From the NCBI RefSeq assembly GCF_000008205.1, contig NC_007295.1, positions 124,001 to 188,000 of the forward strand: a stretch of 64,000 nucleotides of DNA, in the 5' to 3' direction. Shown here piece by piece: positions 12,308 through 23,438 of this stretch. The position numbers were made by a program, and so were the translations under genes. A model generated the notes under the pieces. That model was given only the letters and a program-made list of their open reading frames with translations, was not told the origin of the DNA and did not search any database. Numbering within the stretch: position 1 is the first letter of the stretch; every line of letters begins with the position of its first letter. The stretch comes from Mesomycoplasma hyopneumoniae J. GTDB lineage: Bacteria; Bacillota_I; Bacilli_A; Mycoplasmatales; Metamycoplasmataceae.

Positions 12308-12333
12308 AGGATAAATACCTCCGGGTTTTATTT
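12170..12333. repeat. 164-bp direct repeat, P102 start region (copy 1)
   Basis: This stretch is repeated with a single visible mismatch at 16081-16244. It covers the first about 45 codons, the GGAGG site and the AAATAAAACC that contains the P97 stop codon in the other copy. It marks the upstream edge of a P102 duplication. Confidence 0.92.
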
Positions 12334-12423
12334 AGATTGAGGAGATTATGCTGGTAATTTACTTTAAAAAGTTTTTTTATTGAGCTCGAAAAAGGGAAAA
12401 ATTTGCTTGTCTTATATATTTAA

Positions 12424-12429
12424 ATTATA
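12424..12429 (-). promoter_or_regulatory. Probable promoter of the second P102 copy
   Basis: TATAAT on the minus strand about 117 bases before the start codon, preceded by an A-run and GG. The space between the 199-aa gene and the P102 copy (12308-12542) holds this box and AT-rich leader; no other gene is seen there. Confidence 0.5.
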
Positions 12430-12542
12430 ACCTTTTTTTTATTTTTTTTGTATTTTTTGTTAAAAATTTAGATTACAAGCTTTTTTATAGGTATATAAAT
12501 TTTTTAGACTTAAAAAATTTATGAAAAATTATCTAAAAAATA

Positions 12543-13142
12543 TTATTTTTGGAAATTATACCAAATTTTATTAATCTGAGAAATTTTATCAAATTTTTCA
12601 GCTTTTTGGCTAATTGCTTTTGAAGTTAAAAGCGCAGTAAAAAATGAACAATACTCAGTTGCATAAATTTTATTACCTTGGAATTTATTAAGCCCGACAA
12701 TCATTGTATATTTTTCATTATTTCAAACTAAACCTCTAAAAAAATAAAGTTTTTTTGTATATAAAACTTCTTGAAGCACTAGTGTTTGTTTATAATTTCC
12801 TTCTAGAAAACCAAGATAATATTCCCATACTAACAATTTTGCTTTAATTTGATTTAATAAACTACGGTTTTTTTGCAAATCTCATTTTTGAAAACTGATG
12901 AATTTTTGCTGTAATTTTCCATTATAAATTAAAGTAAGAATTTTTTTTGTCGGTCAGTTTTTTAAGAATGGTATTTTTCTTAGACCTATCCCGTGCGGAA
13001 AATCAAGCAAATTAGGTCTAATTGCAAATATTTTTTCAGTTTGACTATAAGCAATTGCAATTGTATATAAATTCTGAACAACATTTTCGTATCTTTGAAG
13101 ATTTAGCTCAATTTTATTAATTCATAGACTAATCTTGTTCAT
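12543..13142 (-). CDS. 199-aa protein of unknown function
   Basis: An open frame of 199 codons with several UGA-Trp codons, so it is broken up if the standard code is used. The product is soluble-looking and basic, rich in Lys, Asn, Leu and aromatic residues (MNKISLWINKIELNLQRYEN at the start, WNNEKYTMIVGLNKFQGNKI in the second half). No signal peptide, membrane helix or motif I recognise. A TATAAT ends 5 bases before the ATG and there is no Shine-Dalgarno site, so the mRNA may be leaderless. It sits between two terminators downstream of the intact P102 and upstream of the broken P102 copy. Confidence 0.7.
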
Positions 13143-13147
13143 CTGCT

Positions 13148-13153
13148 ATTATA
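13148..13153 (-). promoter_or_regulatory. -10 box of the 199-aa gene
   Basis: TATAAT directly before the ATG (5-base gap), implying transcription starts at or next to the start codon. Confidence 0.5.
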
Positions 13154-13213
13154 AAATAAAAAAATCCTTTAATAATCAGTTTATCAAATTTAAGGAAAAA
13201 TTAGGCAAAGGCA

Positions 13214-13254
13214 ATAAAAAAGGAAAAATTAGAAACTTTTAGCTAATTTTTCCT
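13214..13254 (-). terminator. Second hairpin after intact P102
   Basis: On the minus strand AGGAAAAATTAG, 10-base loop, CTAATTTTTCCT followed by TTTTTA. It acts as a backup terminator of the P97-P102 operon, ahead of the 199-aa gene. Confidence 0.75.
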
Positions 13255-13303
13255 AAATTTAGTAATTTTGCTCTGAAAAGAATATAATAAAATATCTAAT
13301 TTA

Positions 13304-13336
13304 AATAAAAAATCTCCAAATTAATATTTGGAGATT
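13304..13336 (-). terminator. P97-P102 operon terminator
   Basis: AATCTCCAAA, 6-base loop, TTTGGAGATT with a T-run on the minus strand, about 30 bases after the P102 stop. Confidence 0.8.
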
Positions 13337-13368
13337 AAATTTGCTATATTTTTATAGATTTTTATTAA

Positions 13369-16218
13369 TTATTGTTTTATATAATTACTAATAAAAGCAT
13401 TATTTATTAAACGCATTTTTTCTGTATCGTTTGTAAATGATTTTTTATCAAATAATGCTATTGCTTTTATACTTACAGCTGGCGGTTGGGTTTTTGGGTT
13501 TTGAGGTTGACTATCTCCAATTTTATTAGGACTAAATAAAGAATATAATAATGAACCTTGAACTGTATAACCTTGAGAGGGAAATGATTTTCTATTTTTT
13601 ATTTTAACAATCTTTTCTTTGTTATTATCTTGTGCTGAAGGTAGTGAATAAAGCTCTGTTACAATATCTTTTTTTGACTTATAAACTACTAATAAATAAT
13701 CAGCGTTTTGACGGAGAATAATTTTTTTCTTTGATCGAGGATCAATTGAACCACTTGCATCTAATATCGTATCAGCAGCCTGAAATTGTTTATCCCTGAA
13801 GTCATCAGGCTCATATGAATCAATTCTAATCTCAAAAGCGTTTGGTTCTTCCTTATCTTGATATCTCTGAATGAAGACACCTTTATCATTTTTATCTCTT
13901 ATTAGATAATGAGGTTTATAATCATTTTTATTGATATTATTAACGGTAAATGCAATATAAATTAATCCTGATCTAAGTCCTGGTAGAGGTTTTTTTTGCT
14001 CTGCTTGTGTTTGTAATTCTAGTTTGAGTACATTTTCTTGTGGATTGGATCCAGTTTCTGGTTTATAAACAAAGCCATTACCCATTAAATCTCTTAACGA
14101 TTTTAAAGTATAATCTTTTTTTGCTTGCTTTTTATAATCAGGTTGTTCTCCTATTGTTGCATCAAGGAAAAGATCTGGGCTAAATTGTTTAATCTCATCA
14201 TAGGCAGACTTATCAGAATTAATTAGACCACCAAGACTAATTTTAGATCCTTGATAAATAATTGCTCGATCTGCTTTTGATACAAGCATAAAGTCAAAAA
14301 CTAATTTATCATCCTCTGTTGAGATTGTATATTGCCCTTGGGTGTTTTCAAAATTATAAATTTGCGCTGTATTTAGTAACTTTCAAATTGTATGTCCAAA
14401 TTTTTCTTCTAAAGCTATTGAACTTTGTCCACTGTTTTGGCTAAGACTTGATTTTGGACTCTGACTTGTAGAAGAAGCTTGGACCTGACCGTTCTTAGTT
14501 GTTTGTTCAGGTTGGTTTTTCATACTAATTATATCAGAAAAAGCACTTACTGAAACTTTTTTTTCTGTCCCTGTTGATGTCTTAGTAGTTCCACTAGAAG
14601 TTGCAGATGTAGTTGGTTTTTGAATAGGACTAGGCACTTTTGGAGCCAAATTCTTGGTGTCAGCTTTCATTCGGGCTTGTTCTATTATTTTTTTAAGATT
14701 AGTTTTTTCTTGCTGGATCTCATCATCAAAAAGATATTTCCCTGTATTTAATAAATAGACAGCACGAACAACTTCATCACTTGGTTCGGATAAATTACTA
14801 ACTTTTGCGGCAAGATTTGCTAATTTATCAATTGTTTCTTTGATTTCTTTGGTTGATAACTTGGCTCTATCTTGATATTCTTGCATTTTAAATTCTTTGG
14901 TTGTATTTGTTGAATTAAAAATTTGACTTAAGGCTATTTCGTATTTATTAGAATCAAGGCTTAGGTCAACTAAAACTGGAATATCACTGAGAACATCTTG
15001 TTGATCGAGTGCTTTTCTTTTTAAGGTGGTTAGAACTTCAAAACGGATTTTTTTATCAGCTAGAAGTTTTTTCTTATCTTCTTGACTAATTTTTGCAGGT
15101 TCTAAAAGTTGGGGCTTAATTATTACATAAAAAGTTCCAAATTTTGTATCCTGTCAGAATTTTGCTGACCTAAAACCAAAAAGATCCTTTAATTCCTTAG
15201 CTTTTTGTTTTACTTGATCAGTTTTAGTTCTTTGCTGTGGACTTCCGTATAAATACTCAGAAAAACTGGTTCTATCATGGAAAAGAGCATTTTTTAGTTC
15301 AAGATTTAGGCTAAGATTTTGGTCTAAATTTGATTCAAATAAAGTTTTTAACTCACTAGTAAATTCTTGATTTGTTAATAATGGACGGATTTCTAGTGTT
15401 AAATTAATTTTCTTTTGGCTCTCTTTTTCAACTAAATTAAGTTCTAAATACAATTTCTTATTTTTTTCTAGTAAATTTAATTCTTTTTTTGAATTCAAAA
15501 CTGGTTCTAAGCGATAATTTTCATCTAAAAATACTGGTTGCCCTAAAGAATTATAAAGTGAAAGACTTGCTTTTGAGGAAATCAAAGCATTTGCCAATCT
15601 TGTAAAAGAATTTGCATTTCTTATTTGTCGATAATTTTCGCTAAGAATTCTTTGAAATTCAGAAAAAGAATAATCAAATTTATAAAGATTAACAAAGGAT
15701 TTTCTTTGATCAATTTGGAATTTAACAAGATCGCCTGCAGCTTCATCATCTTGAGCAAAACCTTTAAGTTCAATTTGTTTTGAATAAGTTATTTGATCTT
15801 TTTCAGATTTTGCAAAAACTAGCACATTTTTAATTGAATTTTGATCAACTACTGCATTTTCTAAATCAAAACTAATTTGATAGTTGTTAGTTTCTAAACT
15901 TGAAAATTCAAAAGCCCGAACTAAGTCATACCGGTATAAATCATTTTTTACCGCTGATAAAGCTGTTTTTGCTGATATTTTCTTAAAATTATCCCTAATT
16001 TTTAAATTTGAGACTATTTTATCAAAATCTTGTTGGGATATTTTTGTTGTTTTAGTAGTTTTTAGCTGACTTGGATTTTCATTTAGATAAGAATAATATG
16101 ATTTATTATAAGAATTAATTCCGACAACTATACCAACAGCGGCTGATAAACTAAGGCTAATTCCGGCAATTGTTGTTATTAATCAAAAAGGTTTTTTAAG
16201 TAATTTTGCTAACTTCAT
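13369..16218 (-). CDS. p102: P102 adhesin, intact copy
   Basis: A 949-residue protein with UGA as Trp. The N-terminal segment MKLAKLLKKPFWLITTIAG leads into one hydrophobic helix (about residues 10-32) serving as signal/anchor. The ectodomain has a Ser/Thr/Gln-rich low-complexity linker at about residues 505-600, a likely site for surface processing, and a C-terminal domain rich in charged residues. It starts 20 bases after the P97 stop with a CCGGAGG site, the classic P97-P102 operon. The known M. hyopneumoniae P102 is about 900 residues and is cleaved on the surface; this copy is slightly longer. Function as a host-factor-binding adhesin is inferred from the family. Confidence 0.88.
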
Positions 16219-16244
16219 AGGATAAATACCTCCGGGTTTTATTT
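16081..16244. repeat. 164-bp direct repeat, P102 start region (copy 2)
   Basis: Matches 12170-12333. The identity stops within a few bases of the P97 stop codon, so the duplicated unit began at the P97/P102 junction. Confidence 0.92.
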
Positions 16245-19200
16245 GGCTTGTTTATTTTCTTTTTTTCTAATGAGAACGCGAACATAAAGTGTTGATTTTT
16301 TTGCTGCCGGGGAACTAACGGGTTTAGCCGCAACTGGTTTTGTAGTTTCAGGCTTTGCTGCTTCTGTTTTTGGAGTTTCAGGTTTTGGAGTTTGTTCTAC
16401 TAATGCAAAGTCAAGGAATTTATATCCTCCAGAAAATGCTTCTATAATTTTTTCAACCTCAGCAGAGTAGTTTTTTCCTTTTGATTTAAGGGATTTTTCT
16501 ACTTTTGTACCTAATTCTTGAATATATTCTGTTAGCTTATTGCTATTTTCCTCTGGTTTTTTAGATTGATTAGGAGCGCCTTCGGCTTTTTTACCTTGAT
16601 TTGGAGTTCCTTCACTTTTTTGGGTTTTGGGAAAAGTTAAAGAAGAAAATGCAGACTCATCTAATCTTCATTCTTTAAATTCGCTTTGGAGTTCTAATAC
16701 CGTTTTATCTAATTCTTTGATAATTTTATTTTCTTGATAATCTTTATCGGTCTGAAGTTCTAAAAATACTTTAATTTCCGGTGTTTTTAACTCCGATTTT
16801 GCTCCATCACGATAAGAAAGTTTAAATTCAAATGAAATTGGAAGATAATTTCCTTCTAATGAAGACGAAGAAACTGAACTTGTTGTTGAGCTTAAAGGTT
16901 TTGCAGCTTCTGGTTTAGCCGCCACGGGTTTAGCTGTTTCTGATTTTGGCGGAACTGGCGCCGGTGAACTAATTTTATCTGTTAATTCCTTAACTTTTTT
17001 ATCAATTTCAGCTTTTTTGCCCTCTTTTTCTTGATCTCCTTTTTTCGGCACAAACGAATATTTAAGATTATCATCTAATTTTGCTCACGGAGCAAAATTA
17101 TTAAATTGGGCAGCCTTTAGGAAAAAGGCTTTTAATAAATCACCAAAATTTTCAAAGTCTTCCCCTTCTAAAAGCTTTTTGTCAATATTTCTAGTTTTAA
17201 AGCCGGAAGAATCAATTAAAGAATGTTTTTTTAATTCTGCAAAAACTTCAGCATCAGTTTTATTTGCTAGTTTATCCTTGATTTCTTTTGGCAGAACTAA
17301 AGTAGCATAAAATCCTTGACCCTTTTCATTGCGATATAGACCATTAAAAGTAAGTTTGGTTATTTTTCTAAAATTTTCTTTACCTTTTTTACCCACTAGG
17401 AATTTATACTGTGTTGCTTCCTCAAAAATGTTTTTTGCATTTCTAAATTTTCAGCGTGGGAAATTAGCTGTATTTGTATGAAGTCCCCATTTTTTACCTA
17501 ATTCATAAAGAGTTTCTATAACTGTTAGCCGATCTTTTGTTAGTAAATCCTGATAAAAACTAGCAACTTGATGCCCATCTAGGAAAAAATCACGTGATAA
17601 AATTTCAGCAATTCCGACTTCGGATACTGCCGCTTTTTCATTTTCCCTTAAGGCTTTAATGTTTTCAAGTTTTGGCTGTACTAAATTTCCTGTTCAAGAA
17701 TCAAGTAAAGACTGATAAGGATTAAATTGATAATTATAATTAGTTTCAAGTACTTTATGAATTGCTTCTGGTTTGTTTTCTTTAAAAAGTGCATCGACTT
17801 CAACTTTAGCAATTAAAAGAGGACCATTTATCGGTTCACCCCCAAAATCAACTAAATCTTGATTTTCCTTACCTTTTTCAAAAAATGGTAAATATTTTGT
17901 TTTATAAATTTCTTGATTTATTTTTGGAAGTTGATTATTGAGCCCTTGGTCAAATCCGGTTAGTTTAAAAATTCCATCTTTTCGAGCAATGATATTCTCT
18001 GGTAAATTAGTTGAAGTTTTGAAAAAACTTTCATCAACTTTTAGACGAAAAGGAATTAAAATTGTTGATTTATCAGTTTTATCAAGACTTGCCCTTTTTA
18101 CATCTAGATAATATTGAAGACTTTCAGAATTTCCCTTGCCAGAAAAAATTGAATCTAACTTGCCAAAATCAAATTTAATTTTATTTTTTAATATTTTATT
18201 AATTGATTCTTTGGCTTGATCAGAACGAAGATCGTTATTATCAAAAAAACCAGACCTAATTGTACTAAGAATTTCATAGGCCGAAGTTTTTAAACCTTGC
18301 TCATTAAAATCAGTTTTGGTAATATCTTTTAATTTTAAGTTGGCTAAAAACTGATTAAAATCTAAAAAGTAGGAGGAATTGTCTTGTTTTTGTAGTTTAA
18401 TTGATGAAACTATTGGGCGAAAATTAAAATCTTGACCAATTAAATCACGAGCACTTTGACTAAGATCTGCTTCTAAAAATAGAAATGGAATTTGGTTCTG
18501 AACGCTGACATATTGATTAGTTGCCTGTGATCTGCGAAGACTAAATTCGAAAATATGCCCAGAATTTCCGGGTAGTTTATTTTCTGAAGATTCATTTAGC
18601 TTTGTTATTAAATTATCAAGTGAAGGAAAATAAATAGCAAGTTTTTTGACTAATTCTTCGGAATTTCGTGCCTGATTTAGATCTTCTTGAAAATCAAGTA
18701 CGCGAAAACTTGCCGGATTTTTATAAGAGGATGTCGGTTTTGTTAACTTTGCTAAATCATCGGCAAAGTTTGTAGATTTTAGGGATAGATTTCCTACTTG
18801 CTGATTTAATTTATCAGTGATTTTCTTAAGTGAAAAATTAAATTCGGCAACTAAAAGATTTGACTGCTTTAAAAAAGCGACACTTTCTTCTTGATAAATA
18901 TCAGATTTTGCTATATCCCCGTTTGCAAATTTTTGTCATAATTGAAATTTGACTTTAAAATTTTGATTGACATCATCAGGGATAATTTCAAGAATATGAA
19001 AGGAAATTCCGGCATTTTTATATTCTGGATCTTCAAGGTTAATTTTTTCTAACTGATCACCGTTTTTAGAAAAAAAGGAAAAGGATTTTAGAACCTTTTC
19101 GCTATTTTTGATTTGGTTCTTGGAATCTAAAAGGTGATTTTTGATTGTTCAATAGTCAGAATTAGCAAAAAAAGCATCCGGACTAAAGGATAAAGTTGAA

Positions 19201-19355
19201 ACTTTTGTAGCAAAATCATTTACAACTTTCCGTGGATGCTCTGATCTGTATTTTGCCAAGCTGCTAAGTCCGACAGTTAGACCAAAAACTCCAAGACCAA
19301 TAATAGACCCAACCAAACCAATTTTAAAAGTTTTCGATTTTGTCAATTTACTCAT
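16239..19355 (-). CDS. p97: P97 cilium adhesin (R1-poor variant)
   Basis: A 1038-residue surface protein whose N-terminus (KTFKIGL, then GLGVFGLTVGLSSLAKYRSE) is that of M. hyopneumoniae P97. A single signal/anchor helix lies at about residues 9-33. The long ectodomain matches P97 in blocks such as EIIPDDVNQNFKVKFQ, HQVASFYQDLLTKDRLT and LKAFFLKAAQFNNFAPWAKL. The C-terminal third carries two or three R1-like AAKP(V/E) units, two R2-like (G/A)(T/A)PNQxKKxE units, and then an extra Lys-Pro-Ala-rich tail before the stop. R1 mediates cilium binding in M. hyopneumoniae and needs about eight or more units, so binding by this variant is doubtful. Located after gyrB, with its own promoter, and followed by P102. 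Confidence 0.9.
16565..16621 (-). repeat. R2-like repeats of P97
   Basis: In-frame units EGTPNQGKKA, EGAPNQSKKP. In M. hyopneumoniae P97 the R2 region binds heparin/fibronectin in concert with R1. Only about two units are present here. Confidence 0.8.
16891..16940 (-). repeat. R1-like repeats of P97
   Basis: In-frame TAKPV, AAKPE, AAKPL: a very short array compared with functional cilium-binding R1 arrays. Related KPETPK and AAKPETTKPVAAKPV blocks occur at the extreme C-terminus (about 16285-16390). Confidence 0.8.
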
Positions 19356-19520
19356 ATTTAACCTCTTTTTTTGGTGGTATTTTTAAATAATTTTTTAGTT
19401 TTTTGTTTTTTGCTTTTTTTATATATAATATAAATTAAATAAAATTGTTAAATTTTTATTATTTAATTTTCTTATTTTTTATTTAAAAAACTAAAAAATT
19501 ATTCAAGCTGTACAAACAAA

Positions 19521-19548
19521 ATTATACCTTTTTTTTTTTTTTTTTTTT
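19521..19548 (-). promoter_or_regulatory. P97 promoter with a 20-A tract directly upstream of the -10
   Basis: On the minus strand: 20 consecutive A, then GG, then TATAAT. The homopolymer replaces the spacer/-35 region, so gain or loss of A would move upstream contacts relative to the -10. Poly(A) tracts placed this way switch vlp genes of M. hyorhinis. The mRNA leader is about 160 nt. The space between P97 and gyrB (19356-19632) otherwise holds only the gyrB terminator and AT-rich DNA. Confidence 0.7.
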
Positions 19549-19570
19549 GCAACAAAAAAAACAAAAAAAA

Positions 19571-19601
19571 CAAAAAAATGCCCATTTTAAGGCACTTTTT
19601 T
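19571..19601 (-). terminator. gyrB terminator
   Basis: On the minus strand AAAAAAGTGCC, 8-base loop, GGCATTTTTTT, shortly after the gyrB stop. A short GC core with A/T extensions. Confidence 0.7.
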
Positions 19602-19632
19602 CAAAAAAGTTTAAAAATTTAAACTAGTAGAT

Positions 19633-21567
<1,935 letters not shown>

Positions 21568-21580
21568 TTATAAATTAATT

Positions 21581-21586
21581 ATTATA
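21581..21586 (-). promoter_or_regulatory. gyrB -10 box
   Basis: Minus-strand GTGGTATAAT 28 bases before the gyrB ATG. Confidence 0.7.
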
Positions 21587-21899
21587 CCACAAAATTCCAA
21601 AAAGCCAGGTGGTTTTTTTATATAAAGGAATAAAAATGCTTTAAATTTAAAGTGTTTTTTCTTTTTGGAATTTTCAATTTTTTAATATCTTGGCTTAGCC
21701 TCATGAATTTTTTTCTTTAAAATTCAAGAAGAAAAGCCATTAAAACCTACTGTTTTTTCTAAAATTTTTTTTAGAAAATTAGAAAAAATTTAGAAAAAGA
21801 AACTAAATTATTGATTTTTTTTAATTATTGATTTTTTAATAAAAATTAAGAGAATAAAAGGCTTAAAAATTAAAAAAACCTTTAAATTTAAAGATTTTT
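21587..21899. other. Gene-free spacer with AT palindromes
   Basis: About 310 bases without a convincing gene. It holds two copies of the dispersed palindrome: GCTTTAAATTTAAAGTG within 21632-21661 and CCTTTAAATTTAAAG within 21872-21903. A hairpin TTTTCTAAAA/TTTTAGAAAA lies at about 21752-21778. The second palindrome abuts the stop of the 38-aa gene and has a T-run, so it may terminate the pfkA unit. Confidence 0.6.
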
Positions 21900-22016
21900 T
21901 TAATTTTGTTGAGCTAAAAGTTTTAACTTCGCATTTGCTTTTTTTGCCGCTTTTGAAGTTTTAAGTCTTCTTAGTTCACGTCTTTTGGCCATTTTTAATT
22001 TTACTATTTTTCGCAT
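21900..22016 (-). CDS. 38-aa highly basic protein of unknown function
   Basis: MRKIVKLKMAKRRELRRLKT then a Lys/Ala-rich tail ending in LLAQQN. About 40% Lys/Arg, with no acidic patch and no Cys. It begins 9 bases after the pfkA stop and has a well-placed AAAGGAT, so it is probably co-transcribed with pfkA. Composition suggests RNA binding or a ribosome-associated role, but it matches no ribosomal protein I know. An internal ATG (MAKRRELRR) could be the real start. Confidence 0.6.
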   Translation of the reverse strand: MRKIVKLKMAKRRELRRLKTSKAAKKANAKLKLLAQQN

Positions 22017-22025
22017 TTTAATCCT

Positions 22026-22994
22026 TTAATTTTGATTGATTTTATTAATTTCAAGCACTAAGTCGTTTGTTTTTCTAACAGGTTTTGATACTACTTTCGC
22101 AATATCAAAAGTTTGGATTTTACCATCTAAATAACTAATTGCAAGACCTGATTTATCTTGATTAATTAATTCCATAGCTTTCATTGCCATCTTGGCTGCT
22201 AAAATTCGGTCAAAAGCTGAAGGCCTGCCGCCGCGCTGGGTATGTCCAACTTCTAAAGAGCGAGTGGAAATTTTTGTTAACTCCTCAATTTTAGCCGCAA
22301 ACTCTTTTAGGTTTGGTAAAATATTCTCTGTAATTGTTACTATCACGCTTGGTTTGCCTTTTGCAAACTGTTCTAAAACTTTTTGACTTACCTCTTCAGG
22401 GGTTAAAATATTTGTATTAGTAATTAAAATTTCGCTTCCAGTTGCCATTGCCGAATATAAAGCTAAATCTTGACAATGTCTCCCCATAACTTCAACTACA
22501 AAACAACGACGATGAGAATTCGCCGTATCCCTTAATTTATCAATAGTTTCAACTATCGTATTCAAAGCAGTATCAAATCCAATTGTATAATCGGTAAACT
22601 GGATATCATTATCAATGGTTCCTGGTAAAGCGATTACTTTTATTCCTTTTAAATGTAATTTATAACCGCCATTATAGGTTCCATCGCCACCAACTACCAC
22701 AAGCGAACTAATCCCAATTTCACTTAAAATTTCAACGGCTTTATTTTGAACTTCCTCTTTTTTAAATTCAGGAAAGCGACTTGATCCTATGGCAGTTCCG
22801 CCAAAACTAGAAATTCCATTATAAGGAAAATTTTTTGCTGGCAATATTTTTCTTGCGATTATTCCAGAATAGCCATCAAAAATTAAATATGGCTCAAAAC
22901 CTAAACTAAGTGCTGATTTTGCCAAAAAACTTATTGCAGAATTCATCCCAGGCGCATCGCCGCCTGAAGTTAATATACCGATTTTTTTTGACAT
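22026..22994 (-). CDS. pfkA: 6-phosphofructokinase
   Basis: A 322-residue ATP-dependent enzyme phosphorylating fructose 6-phosphate, the committed step of glycolysis. Key motifs: ATP-binding TSGGDAPGMNS at the N-terminus, VVVGGDGTYNGG, and the catalytic PGTIDNDIQFTDYTIGFDTALNT with the catalytic Asp in TIDND. The substrate-binding stretch VVEVMGRHCQDLALYSA follows. Length is normal. It lies 61 bases downstream of tRNA-Lys in the same direction and is followed at once by the 38-aa basic gene. Confidence 0.97.
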   Translation of the reverse strand: MSKKIGILTSGGDAPGMNSAISFLAKSALSLGFEPYLIFDGYSGIIARKILPAKNFPYNGISSFGGTAIGSSRFPEFKKEEVQNKAVEILSEIGISSLVVVGGDGTYNGGYKLHLKGIKVIALPGTIDNDIQFTDYTIGFDTALNTIVETIDKLRDTANSHRRCFVVEVMGRHCQDLALYSAMATGSEILITNTNILTPEEVSQKVLEQFAKGKPSVIVTITENILPNLKEFAAKIEELTKISTRSLEVGHTQRGGRPSAFDRILAAKMAMKAMELINQDKSGLAISYLDGKIQTFDIAKVVSKPVRKTNDLVLEINKINQN

Positions 22995-23055
22995 TTTACC
23001 TTAAATAGAATTCCTTTTTTAGATATATAAATAAAATAGGACAAAAAATTTGAAA

Positions 23056-23131
23056 TGGTACGCCCTAGAGGATTTGAACCTCTGACCCAATGATTAAAAG
23101 TCATTTGCTCTACCTGCTGAGCTAAGGGCGC
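23056..23131 (-). tRNA. tRNA-Lys (UUU)
   Basis: A 76-nt cloverleaf with GCGCCC acceptor, TTAGCTCAG D-arm, anticodon loop CTTTTAA (anticodon TTT), GGTTCAAATCC T-arm and encoded CCA. Separated by 3 bases from tRNA-Leu and transcribed with it. Confidence 0.95.
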
Positions 23132-23134
23132 ATT

Positions 23135-23220
23135 TGGTGCTCGAAACTGGACTCGAACCAGCACGGGATTACTCCCAAAGGATTTTAAGTCCTTTGTGTC
23201 TACCATTCCACCACTCGAGC
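23135..23220 (-). tRNA. tRNA-Leu (UAA)
   Basis: An 86-nt class II tRNA with GCTCGAG acceptor, anticodon loop CTTAAAA (anticodon TAA), long variable arm, GGTTCGAGTCC T-arm and encoded CCA. First gene of a two-tRNA unit. Confidence 0.95.
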
Positions 23221-23243
23221 TGCTAATAATTTTCTGTTTAGGA

Positions 23244-23249
23244 ATTATA
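23244..23249 (-). promoter_or_regulatory. tRNA-Leu/tRNA-Lys -10 box
   Basis: Minus-strand ATGGTATAAT about 23 bases before tRNA-Leu. The rest of the spacer up to the lipoprotein gene is AT-rich with no gene seen. Confidence 0.65.
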
Positions 23250-23438
23250 CCATAAACTGAAAATAAAAGCAAAAATTTATTTTTTAATTTTAATTATGTA
23301 TGACTACAAAAAAATTATAACATAAATTATTTTTTTTTCTAAAATTTTTAATAATTTAATAAAAAATTAGTAAATTAAGATGTATTTTACTAATTTTTAG
23401 TTAAAAATTAAAAAATTTTTAAATTATAGTAAAGTGAA

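Noticed and set aside
22970-23272. 100-codon minus-strand frame across the tRNA-Leu/tRNA-Lys genes
   Set aside because: It consists of translated tRNA sequence; the tRNAs are certain.
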